From JABSOG01 sp965277695 (lineage in GTDB: Bacteria > Pseudomonadota > Gammaproteobacteria > Enterobacterales > Alteromonadaceae), in contig CBDIDQ010000063.1 in NCBI GenBank assembly GCA_965277695.1, positions 1 to 64,000 of the forward strand: a DNA stretch of 64,000 nt, given 5' to 3'. Both the position numbers and the translations under genes were made by a program. Position 1 is the stretch's first letter, and the number at the start of each line of letters is the position of its first letter. Of the stretch, positions 27,603 to 34,916 are shown in pieces. The notes below the pieces were generated by a model. It saw only the letters and a list, made by a program, of their open reading frames with translations, was not told the DNA's origin and made no database searches.

Positions 27603-28784
27603 TTAAACATGCTGATTTAAAACCTTTTGATTTAAAACCTTTTGATATAACAGCTGTGTTTGCTCAGCAATCGCACTGATTTGAAAATGCTGTTCAAAAC
27701 GCACTAATGCCGCTGAGCCATAACGACCGAGCTGTTGTGGCTCGGTGCATAAACCTTCAATCGCCTGTGCCAACGACTGTGCGTCATTCCTTTTCACCAC
27801 CAGCCCGGTTTGCTGATGTCGCACCACCCAACTCATGCCGGAGCCCGGCACATCAGTCACAATCGCAGGCAAGCCGTAAGCCGCCGCTTCCATTAACACC
27901 ACACCAAACGCTTCGGTCCGCTCAATCGATGGTAAACATAAACAATCCGCCGATTGCAACTGTTGTTGTAACGCGGCAAAACTGACTTTACCCAGCAAGG
28001 TGATTTGTGCAGCCAAATCCAACTGACGAATTTGTCGTTCAATCGCCGCTTGCTGCTCACCCGTGCCAACAATATTAAGCTGGATGTGGTTCACCCCCCG
28101 TTGTTTAAGCAAGGCTAAAGCGGCTATTAAGTCTTTATGGCCTTTATAATAAGTCAGCCGACCGACCATTAATAATTGCAATGGGCGGGCTTCACTCGGC
28201 GGAATTTGCAGCGCTTTGTTGTGACTGCCCGATGGCGCTTTGATGCCCAAAGAAATCACCTCACATTTGGCTTTAAAACGCTGCAATGGCTGGCTACTAG
28301 CAAGATAAGGTGTTGATGTGGCAATCACTGCACTGGCTCTTTTGAGTACTGCCGATTCAAATACCCGGTAAGCCGGATAAAAGACTTTCAAAAACCACGG
28401 GCTGTTGTCGCCCAGTACATCCGAATGCCAATGTACCACCCAAGGCAGTGTTTTGGCACGACTAAAAGCTAGGGCAAAAAAAGCTGAGGTATTAGGTAAG
28501 TGTAAATGGAGGATATCCGGTTTGAATTGATCAATCACTTTATTGAGGTAAACGCCAAAAGCCGGGCTGACGGGGGCAAACATCAGTTTGCCATAAGTTG
28601 GCACCCGATAAATCGTCATGCCGTTAATCACTTCGCGCTCAAACTGCCCGCCAAATTGGTGATGATGGACAATTGCCGCCACCTCGTGACCGTCGTTAAC
28701 ACCCGCTTCACCTAGGTCCATCATAAAATTTTCAATGCCACCAAAAAATGGCGGAGCATATTTACCGAGGTGCAGGATTTTCAT
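27603..28784 (-). CDS. Glycosyltransferase family 4
   Basis: 393 residues. KILHLGKYAPPFFGGIENFM opens the acceptor domain, and WVVHWHSDVLGDNSPWFLK follows. LLMVGRLTYYKGHKDLIAAL and ERTEAFGVVLMEAAAYGLPA (E-x7-E donor loop) form the C-terminal domain. It resembles mannosyl- or related GT4 enzymes. It stands alone, convergent with the LpxA-like gene and divergent from the secreted protein at 28900. The last residues (NQKVLNQKVLNQ) come from an exact 15 bp tandem duplication at 27614-27643, so the C-terminus has been lengthened by slippage. Confidence 0.9.
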   Translation of the reverse strand: MKILHLGKYAPPFFGGIENFMMDLGEAGVNDGHEVAAIVHHHQFGGQFEREVINGMTIYRVPTYGKLMFAPVSPAFGVYLNKVIDQFKPDILHLHLPNTSAFFALAFSRAKTLPWVVHWHSDVLGDNSPWFLKVFYPAYRVFESAVLKRASAVIATSTPYLASSQPLQRFKAKCEVISLGIKAPSGSHNKALQIPPSEARPLQLLMVGRLTYYKGHKDLIAALALLKQRGVNHIQLNIVGTGEQQAAIERQIRQLDLAAQITLLGKVSFAALQQQLQSADCLCLPSIERTEAFGVVLMEAAAYGLPAIVTDVPGSGMSWVVRHQQTGLVVKRNDAQSLAQAIEGLCTEPQQLGRYGSAALVRFEQHFQISAIAEQTQLLYQKVLNQKVLNQHV

Positions 28785-28798
28785 GGGTTTTTGGCTTA

Positions 28799-28826
28799 TT
28801 GAGTTTATAGCGCCAGAGTGTACAAT
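28799..28826 (+). promoter_or_regulatory. Promoter candidate for the secreted protein at 28900
   Basis: TTGAGT (28799-28804) and TACAAT (28821-28826) are separated by 16 bases on the plus strand, about 75 bases before the start codon. Confidence 0.5.
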
Positions 28827-28859
28827 AAATTATCTCGGGGCAACATCCCCTCCCTGTCT

Positions 28860-28911
28860 ATGAAAGTAGCCAATGAAAATAACCAATGAAAAGTAGCCAA
28901 TGAAAAAACCA
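28860..28911 (+). repeat. Four imperfect 12-14 bp repeats, each starting ATGAAA
   Basis: Units begin at 28860, 28873, 28886 and 28900, of the form ATGAAARTAGCCA. The last ATG is the chosen start of the secreted protein. The first three ATGs open short frames of nine, seven and five codons that end within the array. No Shine-Dalgarno sequence precedes any of them. Confidence 0.8.
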
Positions 28912-29430
28912 CTCACTCAACTATTAGCACTAACCTTATTCTCCCTAGTTTCAATGAATATAGCAGCCAATGAAGCGTTATTCAAAGGGTTACCGTTTAA
29001 CGCCACACCCAGCACCCAACTACACTTTGCCAAACGCACCGCCAACTCTGTGGTACTGATTGACAAAGCCCCTTACGATACCAGCCTTACCGTCACGCCA
29101 TTGTTAATCATCAGCAGCCTTAACAACGAGCAAACAGTTAATGATCGGGTGGCATTTTCCAAGCAGCAACTAAACAAAGCAGAGAACTTGCAAGATATTA
29201 CTATCAAGACTGAAAAAGCCATGACCATTGCGGGGATCCGCGCTTATCAAATCATCGCCGACGCCACTGACAAACAAACCAGCCAGAAGGTGATCGTCTA
29301 CCAAGCCATTGCTTTTCAACCCAATCGTTTTTTGTTGATACAAGGGCTGGCGGGTAAATCTCAGGCTGAACGTTTTTTGCCCCAGTTTAATCAAATCACT
29401 GATAGTGTCAGTTTTAAAAAAGGTGGTTGA
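28900..29430 (+). CDS. Small secreted protein, possible DcrB/PsbP-like fold
   Basis: 176 residues. A Sec signal peptide (KKPLTQLLALTLFSLVSMNI, cleavage near AANEA) is clear. The mature part is about 150 residues with the alternating pattern of a small alpha/beta domain. AIAFQPNRFLLIQGLAGKSQ followed by FLPQFNQITDSVSF recalls the C-terminal strand and helix of DUF1795/DcrB-like proteins, but this is an impression, not a confirmed match. It would be periplasmic or released. No ribosome-binding site is visible before the ATG, which is the last of four repeated ATGAAA units. It has its own promoter candidate. Function unknown. Confidence 0.75.
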   Translation: MKKPLTQLLALTLFSLVSMNIAANEALFKGLPFNATPSTQLHFAKRTANSVVLIDKAPYDTSLTVTPLLIISSLNNEQTVNDRVAFSKQQLNKAENLQDITIKTEKAMTIAGIRAYQIIADATDKQTSQKVIVYQAIAFQPNRFLLIQGLAGKSQAERFLPQFNQITDSVSFKKGG

Positions 29431-29471
29431 AGTCTGACACCATTACCGCTTTAATTCGCAAAAGTTAGCTG

Positions 29472-29477
29472 TATAAT
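29472..29477 (+). promoter_or_regulatory. -10 element candidate upstream of the methyltransferase
   Basis: A perfect TATAAT ends only 14 bases before the ATG at 29492, which would give a very short leader. No strong -35 box is present. Confidence 0.35.
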
Positions 29478-29491
29478 GCATTTTCTTGACC

Positions 29492-30268
29492 ATGACAATG
29501 AGCAGTACATTGAACACACCACAACAAAATATTTACGAAACAGATGAGCTGGTTTCACTCTATTGTGATTTTCAGTATGGTGAAGCACAGCACTTTGGCG
29601 TCGATAACTTTGCTATCGCCTGTGCACAAAAAGCCATCCACTATACTCAGAACAGCAGCCAAGGCAGCGCCCTTGATTTAGGCTGTGCCACGGGGCGCAC
29701 CTGTTTTGAATTAGCCAGAACATTCGATAAGGTCTGTGGCATTGATTATTCAAATAGCTTTGTTAACGTCGCCAAAGCGATGCAACAACATAATAAGGTG
29801 AGCTATTATCAAAATGGCGAAGGCGCGTTAAGAACCCGTTATAAAGTGGACTTAGCTACCCTCGGCTTGAGCAGTTTCAGCGATAAAGTCGAATTTCATC
29901 AAGGTGATGCCTGTGATTTGAACGCCGATTTCAGTCATTACGATTTGATCCTCGCCACCAACCTTATCGATAGACTCTATCAGCCCGACTTATTTTTATC
30001 TCACATCCATCAGCGTATTAATGACAACGGCACCCTGATTTTAACCTCTCCTTATACTTGGTTAGAGCAGTACACCAAGAAAGAATCCTGGCTCGGCGGT
30101 TATGAAGATGACAACGGCAATGTCGTATCGTCACTAGATGGACTGAAAAATCGCCTTGGCGAACACTTTGAATTGGTAGCCACAGAAGACGTGCCTTTTG
30201 TTATTCGCGAAACTCCCCGAAAATACCAGCATACCATTGCGCAAATGTCAGTGTGGCAGAAAAAATAA
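29492..30268 (+). CDS. Free-standing OvoA C-terminal-like methyltransferase
   Basis: About 258 residues. The N-terminal pattern NIYETDELVSLYCDFQYGEA and the SAM motif ALDLGCATGRTCFELA (about residues 60-75) are those of the putative 4-mercaptohistidine N1-methyltransferase family, the C-terminal domain of the ovothiol synthase OvoA. The C-terminal segment RETPRKYQHTIAQMSVW also matches that family as I know it. In OvoA this domain methylates the imidazole of 5-mercaptohistidine. Here it is a separate protein and no OvoA sulfoxide-synthase domain is in the window. Start candidates are ATG at 29492 or 29498 (TTG at 29486 less likely). It is unrelated to polysaccharide synthesis as far as I can tell. 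Confidence 0.8.
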   Translation: MTMSSTLNTPQQNIYETDELVSLYCDFQYGEAQHFGVDNFAIACAQKAIHYTQNSSQGSALDLGCATGRTCFELARTFDKVCGIDYSNSFVNVAKAMQQHNKVSYYQNGEGALRTRYKVDLATLGLSSFSDKVEFHQGDACDLNADFSHYDLILATNLIDRLYQPDLFLSHIHQRINDNGTLILTSPYTWLEQYTKKESWLGGYEDDNGNVVSSLDGLKNRLGEHFELVATEDVPFVIRETPRKYQHTIAQMSVWQKK

Positions 30269-30320
30269 CGGCCATTATTCATGTCAATGCCTTACGGGTT
30301 TGACGGGCTTTTCAAGTCAC

Positions 30321-30482
30321 TGGAGCGCTTCGTTTTTTACAATCAAAAGCACTCACCACGGAGACACGGAGGCACGGAGAAGGTCAAAAACAAAACAATT
30401 AAACGCTTTGGTTTTTGACTTTGTTTTTCTCCGTGTTTCCGTGGTCAAAATGTTTTTTTATTTTTTAGAACAAAGCGCTCCA
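30321..30482. mobile_element. 162 bp palindromic element, candidate MITE
   Basis: Terminal inverted repeats TGGAGCGCTTCGTT (30321) and, on the other strand, TGGAGCGCTTTGTT (ending 30482) match at 13 of 14 bases. Inside is a nested palindrome: left arm CCACGGAGACACGGAGG.. (30355-30381) pairs with the right arm ending CCGTGTTTCCGTGGTC (30428-30447). An inner stem GTCAAAAAC/GTTTTTGAC lies at 30383-30391 and 30411-30419. The left arm has three copies of an 8 bp unit (ACGGAGRC). It lies between two convergent genes, encodes nothing, and I see no target duplication. It could also act as a bidirectional terminator. Confidence 0.65.
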
Positions 30483-30532
30483 AATACCTGAACAGTCCAA
30501 TCGACCTAATAACGGCAGTGCTAACAAAAATT

Positions 30533-31432
30533 TTAAAAATAACCTTCACGTTTTTTCTTTTCCATTGAACCCGCTGAATCATGATCAATCGCCCGTCCCT
30601 GACGTTCCGACGTATTGGCCAGTAGCATTTCTTGGATGATCTGTGGCAAGGTTTGCGCATCAGACTCCACCGCACCGGTCAGCGGGTAACAACCTAAGGT
30701 ACGAAAACGCACTTTTTTCATCATCACCTGCTCACCGTCAGCCAGCTTCATACGATCATCATCGACCATAATCAACATCCCATTTCGTTCAACTACTGGC
30801 CGAGCTTTGGCGAAATACAACGGCACCACGGCAATATTGCGCCAATGGATGTATTGCCAGATATCCAGTTCAGTCCAGTTAGACAAAGGAAAAACCCGAA
30901 TACTTTCGCCCTGATTCACTTTACCGTTATAACAATCCCACAGCTCCGGACGCTGGTTTTTCGGGTCCCAACGATGATGTTTATCACGAAAGGAATAAAC
31001 ACGCTCTTTGGCTCGGGACTTTTCTTCATCTCGCCGTGCGCCACCAAAAGCGGCGTCAAAACGATGCTGATCTAACGCCTGTTTTAGTCCTTCGGTTTTC
31101 ATGATATCGGTGTGGGTTTCACTGCCATGGACAAAGGGGTTAATCTTCATCGCCATGCCCCGGGGATTTTTGTGTACCAGCAACTCAAAACCAAGCTCTT
31201 TAGCCATCTGGTCGCGAAAGCTGATCATCTCTTTGAATTTCCAGTCGGTATCAACATGCAGCAACGGAAAAGGAATTTTACCCGGCGCAAACGCCCGACG
31301 AGCCAAATGCAGCAAAACCGCTGAATCCTTACCGACAGAATACAGCATCACCGGGTTATCAAACTCTGCCGCCACTTCCCGGATGATGTGAATTGATTCC
31401 GCTTCAAGTTGTTCTAAATGAGTTAATGCCAT
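30533..31432 (-). CDS. cysD: Sulfate adenylyltransferase subunit 2
   Basis: 299 residues, against about 302 for E. coli CysD. PVMLYSVGKDSAVLLHLARR holds the PP-loop SxGKDS, FPLLHVDTDWKFKEMISFRD follows, and VFPLSNWTELDIWQYIHWRN and FRTLGCYPLTGAV are strong CysD signatures. With the GTPase CysN it makes adenosine phosphosulfate from ATP and sulfate. No cysN or cysC lies next to it: downstream is the candidate MITE and a convergent methyltransferase. It follows the ASPIC/UnbV gene by 23 bases. The ATG is preceded by AAAGG. APS could feed sulfation of the glycan, but no sulfotransferase is recognisable in the window. Confidence 0.95.
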   Translation of the reverse strand: MALTHLEQLEAESIHIIREVAAEFDNPVMLYSVGKDSAVLLHLARRAFAPGKIPFPLLHVDTDWKFKEMISFRDQMAKELGFELLVHKNPRGMAMKINPFVHGSETHTDIMKTEGLKQALDQHRFDAAFGGARRDEEKSRAKERVYSFRDKHHRWDPKNQRPELWDCYNGKVNQGESIRVFPLSNWTELDIWQYIHWRNIAVVPLYFAKARPVVERNGMLIMVDDDRMKLADGEQVMMKKVRFRTLGCYPLTGAVESDAQTLPQIIQEMLLANTSERQGRAIDHDSAGSMEKKKREGYF

Positions 31433-31455
31433 GGCCTTTCATCCTGATAGATTGA

Positions 31456-34400
31456 TCATTGTGCATACTTGACAATCAGCGTTTGATTGGCAGCAATATC
31501 TTTAAGTGTAGTCTGCTTGCCATTAGGCCATTTAATCAAAATATCGGCCTTGTGATGTTGATTAAGACCAAAATGCTGTACTTTAGGATGCACCGACATA
31601 TAACCGGTTGAGCCCTGTATTGTCCGCCAACGCTTGGCTGAATCCTTAGTGGTGAGAATAATTTGCGCACCAATAGCATCCAAATTGACTTGTTGTTTTG
31701 GTGCGCCAACTAACTTGATTTTAAGCCAGTTGTTATTCAACATTTGGCTATTGTTACGATAAACCACCGCCTTTTCATGGTAGTTATTCAACACCATATC
31801 CAAGTCGCCGTCATTATCCATATCCAGATAAACCGCACTGCGAGAATTGCCAAGCAAATCCACACCGCTTTGTTTCGACACGTTATTTAAGCGACCGTTA
31901 TCGTTATTAAAAAACACATTGGATTCTTTGGTGGCGACCGGAATATAAACGTTTTTACTTTTGTTCTCCAGTGGATCGGTGTAGTACTTATTTTCATTAC
32001 CATATAAGTTAAATTCATTCATGCCATTGAGCACATACAAATCATCATCACCGTCATTATCAAAATCAAAGAAATCCGCATCCCATGACCAACCTGTGGA
32101 TGAATACCCCCGACCCACCAATTCACTGGGTTGATAACTAACAACGGCCTTATCTTTATTTGCGGGCTCTTTATTTGAAAGCTCTTTATTTGAGAACTCT
32201 TTATTTGAAAGGAAAAGATCATTCGCTTCAATCACCCGCATATTAGCTAACTTATCCGGGTTAAACTTCATCGTGGTTGTCGCATCAGGCAGCACATATT
32301 TTTCATCTTTGTTCATGGTGACAATGTTCGAAATATAAATATCAGGCAACAAATCACCGTTCAAATCGGCAGTGCCAATCCCCATGGTATAAGACGGTTT
32401 ATCAGTGCCAATAGTGGCTGAGATATCGTCAAACTTACCATTGCCGAGGTTTTTAAAATAAGCATTAACACCAAAATCGTTGCCTAAAATCAAGTCTTGC
32501 ATACCATCACCATCAAAATCGGTATGAGTCACCGCCTGTCCCCAGCCAGTATTATCTAATCCACTGCCCTTTGTTACATCCTTGAACTTAAAACCGCCGA
32601 GATTACGAAACAATTTATTAGCTAAACCATTGTTATTACGTCGCTTTAACGTTGGCAATACGCCATGAATATAATCCCCAAAATAAGTGATATAAATATC
32701 TAACAGGCCATCATTATCAAAATCAAATACCGTTGCCGGGCCACCGACCAAACCACGTCCACCCAAACCACTAAGCTCAGTAGCATCGGCAAACTTCTCG
32801 CCACCTAAGTTGCGGTAAACACGATGGCTATCATCGACATAAGTAATGACGATATCCTGCCAACCATCATTATCCAAATCGGCAATTAACGGCTGACGAG
32901 GCTCGCCCGGTTGCTTATCTGCTTGACGAGTCCAACTCAACCCTGCAGTTTTAGTCATATCAGCAAACGTGCCATCACCCTGATTCAGATAAAGCCGATT
33001 ACCCAAACCACTGAGCACCAACACATCCGTCAGACCGTCATTATTGATATCGCCAGCGGCCACACCCGAACCACCAAAAGCCGGTGGAATAATACTGGTG
33101 CCGGTATCTTTACCGGTTTCAAGATAACTTCTTAACAAGCGATTAAGCCAATCCGAAGAACGATGCATCGAGTCGATGCCCGATGTTGCAGTAATATCAG
33201 TAAAAAACTCACCCGCTTTATGCTCACTCGCAGTACCTGCGCTTGATTTAATCGCCATTTTACTATCAACGTCGCCCGTCGCTTTCACTTGACCATTTCT
33301 AGTCACGCGAGATTGAATCGATGCCATGGCTTGCTTAAAATGTTTCAGCGTAATGCGCTTTTCACCGGCATCACGTCCTGTCTGCCCGGTCACTCGCAAC
33401 AGCAACACCCCAAACTGAGCAATATTCTCAACCAATAACTCAAGTGCAAACGGATCTGGTTCGAGATAAGCCTGATACTGAGGATCTAACACCGCAAATT
33501 GCAGATATCGCCAATGGATACCACTGTCACGAAAAGCATCCATATCATAAGCCTCGATAGTCACCTGCTCATCGGCACTCAGCTTAGGAAAGAAAATCGC
33601 ATCTTCATATTGGTTAATCCGGTGGGGAACAAAAGATTGAGTAAACTCGCTAACATCCGCTTCAGTGATAAATTGATGGCCTTTTTTGAGCGCCACTTGT
33701 TGGGCACCAGTATAAAAATCACTAGCAAAAGCAATCAGGGTTTCGGTAAACAACTGGCGAAAGGCTTTACCACCTTGGGCATCACCCGGCCAGCGATTAC
33801 GAGCAAAGAAAACTTGCAGATTACGGATAAACAGCTGGTTGCTGATCTCATTATAGGCCGCGTACGAACGGACCTTCTGCTCAACAATAGCTCGCAGTAA
33901 CTTGAGTTCAATCACCGGTTTTGCTGCACCAACTGTTGCTGCTGGTGTTTGTTTTACTGCTACTTTATTAGCGCCGCTCCAATCACCAGACAATTCGTCC
34001 CACACCGCCAACAAGGTTTGCTCTGTAATTTGATGCTCATTATTGCCTCTGGCTTGATGATCAGCGACTTTAAGCACTGCCAGTGAAAACAAATCCAGCG
34101 CATCGGCGATTAAGTCAACCGCCGCTTGCGTCAAGGGTAAATTATCGTCGTCCAGCGCCAGCAGGCTCTCTTGCTGCACCGCCAACAAACTCCTCAAAGA
34201 ATAAGCGATACTACCGTACTGACGTTTATCATTATGATGGATTTGAATCGACTCGCCCTGAACAAAATCAATCATCCAATGCCCTTTGTCATTTTCGCTA
34301 AATTGCAATAGCGATTTGAGTGCCTGCAACACCGCAGCCTCACCAATCTGCTGTTGCTGCTGCCCAGCAGCAATCTTTGAGGCCCGCTGCCATAATTGGT

Positions 34401-34692
34401 GAATCCATTGTTTTTGTCGTTGGTTTTTACTGAATCGGGCATTATCGTTTAACGGGGTGCCAAACATAAAATCCTGTAATCGTGAGGCAGTGGCATAACA
34501 CTTCGGGTCGCTATTGTTTTCTAGCAATTCTATCTGACCAAGAATAGTACCTACCTTCATCGTAGATACCAAGGGTGTTGATGTTAGCGGAGTTTGTTCA
34601 GTCGCTAACCCAGAGCCTGCGGCCAAAAACCCATAAAGCAACAATCCATACCGACAAAACAGTCGACACCAAACGCCTAATTGTTTAACCAC
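31456..34692 (-). CDS. Secreted ASPIC/UnbV and FG-GAP repeat protein
   Basis: 1078 residues. A signal peptide (LLLYGFLAAGSGLATEQT) is followed by about 470 helical, Gln-rich residues that I do not recognise. From about residue 505 come FG-GAP/VCBS repeats with calcium-type loops (DINNDGLTDVL, DLDNDGWQDIV, DFDNDGLLDIY, DFDGDGMQDLI, DMDNDGDLDMV). The C-terminus is an ASPIC/UnbV domain (NWLKIKLVGAPKQQVNLDAI, IQGSTGYMSVHPKVQHFGLN, ILIKWPNGKQTTLKDI). This CRTAC1-like layout is usually extracellular. The start is GTG with AGGAG seven bases upstream. A Lys/Asn/Glu linker (about residues 828-848) arises from a 15 bp tandem repeat. Function unknown. Confidence 0.85.
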   Translation of the reverse strand: MVKQLGVWCRLFCRYGLLLYGFLAAGSGLATEQTPLTSTPLVSTMKVGTILGQIELLENNSDPKCYATASRLQDFMFGTPLNDNARFSKNQRQKQWIHQLWQRASKIAAGQQQQQIGEAAVLQALKSLLQFSENDKGHWMIDFVQGESIQIHHNDKRQYGSIAYSLRSLLAVQQESLLALDDDNLPLTQAAVDLIADALDLFSLAVLKVADHQARGNNEHQITEQTLLAVWDELSGDWSGANKVAVKQTPAATVGAAKPVIELKLLRAIVEQKVRSYAAYNEISNQLFIRNLQVFFARNRWPGDAQGGKAFRQLFTETLIAFASDFYTGAQQVALKKGHQFITEADVSEFTQSFVPHRINQYEDAIFFPKLSADEQVTIEAYDMDAFRDSGIHWRYLQFAVLDPQYQAYLEPDPFALELLVENIAQFGVLLLRVTGQTGRDAGEKRITLKHFKQAMASIQSRVTRNGQVKATGDVDSKMAIKSSAGTASEHKAGEFFTDITATSGIDSMHRSSDWLNRLLRSYLETGKDTGTSIIPPAFGGSGVAAGDINNDGLTDVLVLSGLGNRLYLNQGDGTFADMTKTAGLSWTRQADKQPGEPRQPLIADLDNDGWQDIVITYVDDSHRVYRNLGGEKFADATELSGLGGRGLVGGPATVFDFDNDGLLDIYITYFGDYIHGVLPTLKRRNNNGLANKLFRNLGGFKFKDVTKGSGLDNTGWGQAVTHTDFDGDGMQDLILGNDFGVNAYFKNLGNGKFDDISATIGTDKPSYTMGIGTADLNGDLLPDIYISNIVTMNKDEKYVLPDATTTMKFNPDKLANMRVIEANDLFLSNKEFSNKELSNKEPANKDKAVVSYQPSELVGRGYSSTGWSWDADFFDFDNDGDDDLYVLNGMNEFNLYGNENKYYTDPLENKSKNVYIPVATKESNVFFNNDNGRLNNVSKQSGVDLLGNSRSAVYLDMDNDGDLDMVLNNYHEKAVVYRNNSQMLNNNWLKIKLVGAPKQQVNLDAIGAQIILTTKDSAKRWRTIQGSTGYMSVHPKVQHFGLNQHHKADILIKWPNGKQTTLKDIAANQTLIVKYAQ
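32166..32210. repeat. 15 bp in-frame tandem repeat, three copies
   Basis: Three near-identical copies (32166-32180, 32181-32195, 32196-32210) of GCTCTTTATTTGAAA encode repeated FSNKE/LSNKE units within the ASPIC/UnbV protein. A degenerate fourth unit lies just before. Confidence 0.85.
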
Positions 34693-34856
34693 TCACATAC
34701 TCCTCAAATCATTCACCACATCATTGAAGATTTCATCCTAACATTCACAGCTAGGCTGCGCTTAGGTTATTTCACTCAAAATAAACCGCTAGCTCAATAT
34801 CTAACCACGGCGCTTTAAAGTCTGACAGAATGGCCTTAATGATTGATTTTTCAGGT

Positions 34857-34890
34857 AAAAAAATGGCCGTTGCATCAATGCAACAGCCAT
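34857..34890 (-). terminator. Rho-independent terminator of the S74-domain gene
   Basis: ATGGCCGTTGCA (34863-34874) pairs with TGCAACAGCCAT (34879-34890) with one G-T wobble and a four-base loop. On the minus strand the stem is followed by a run of seven T. It lies 27 bases after the stop of the gene at 34917. The rest of the gap 34693-34916 shows no gene. Confidence 0.8.
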
Positions 34891-34916
34891 CCGTTTAATC
34901 GTTGAAAAAAAAGTCC

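Noticed and set aside
30350..30450. CRISPR-like array of CACGGAG units
   Set aside because: The units are 8 bp, contiguous and form one arm of a palindrome; there are no spacers or cas genes.
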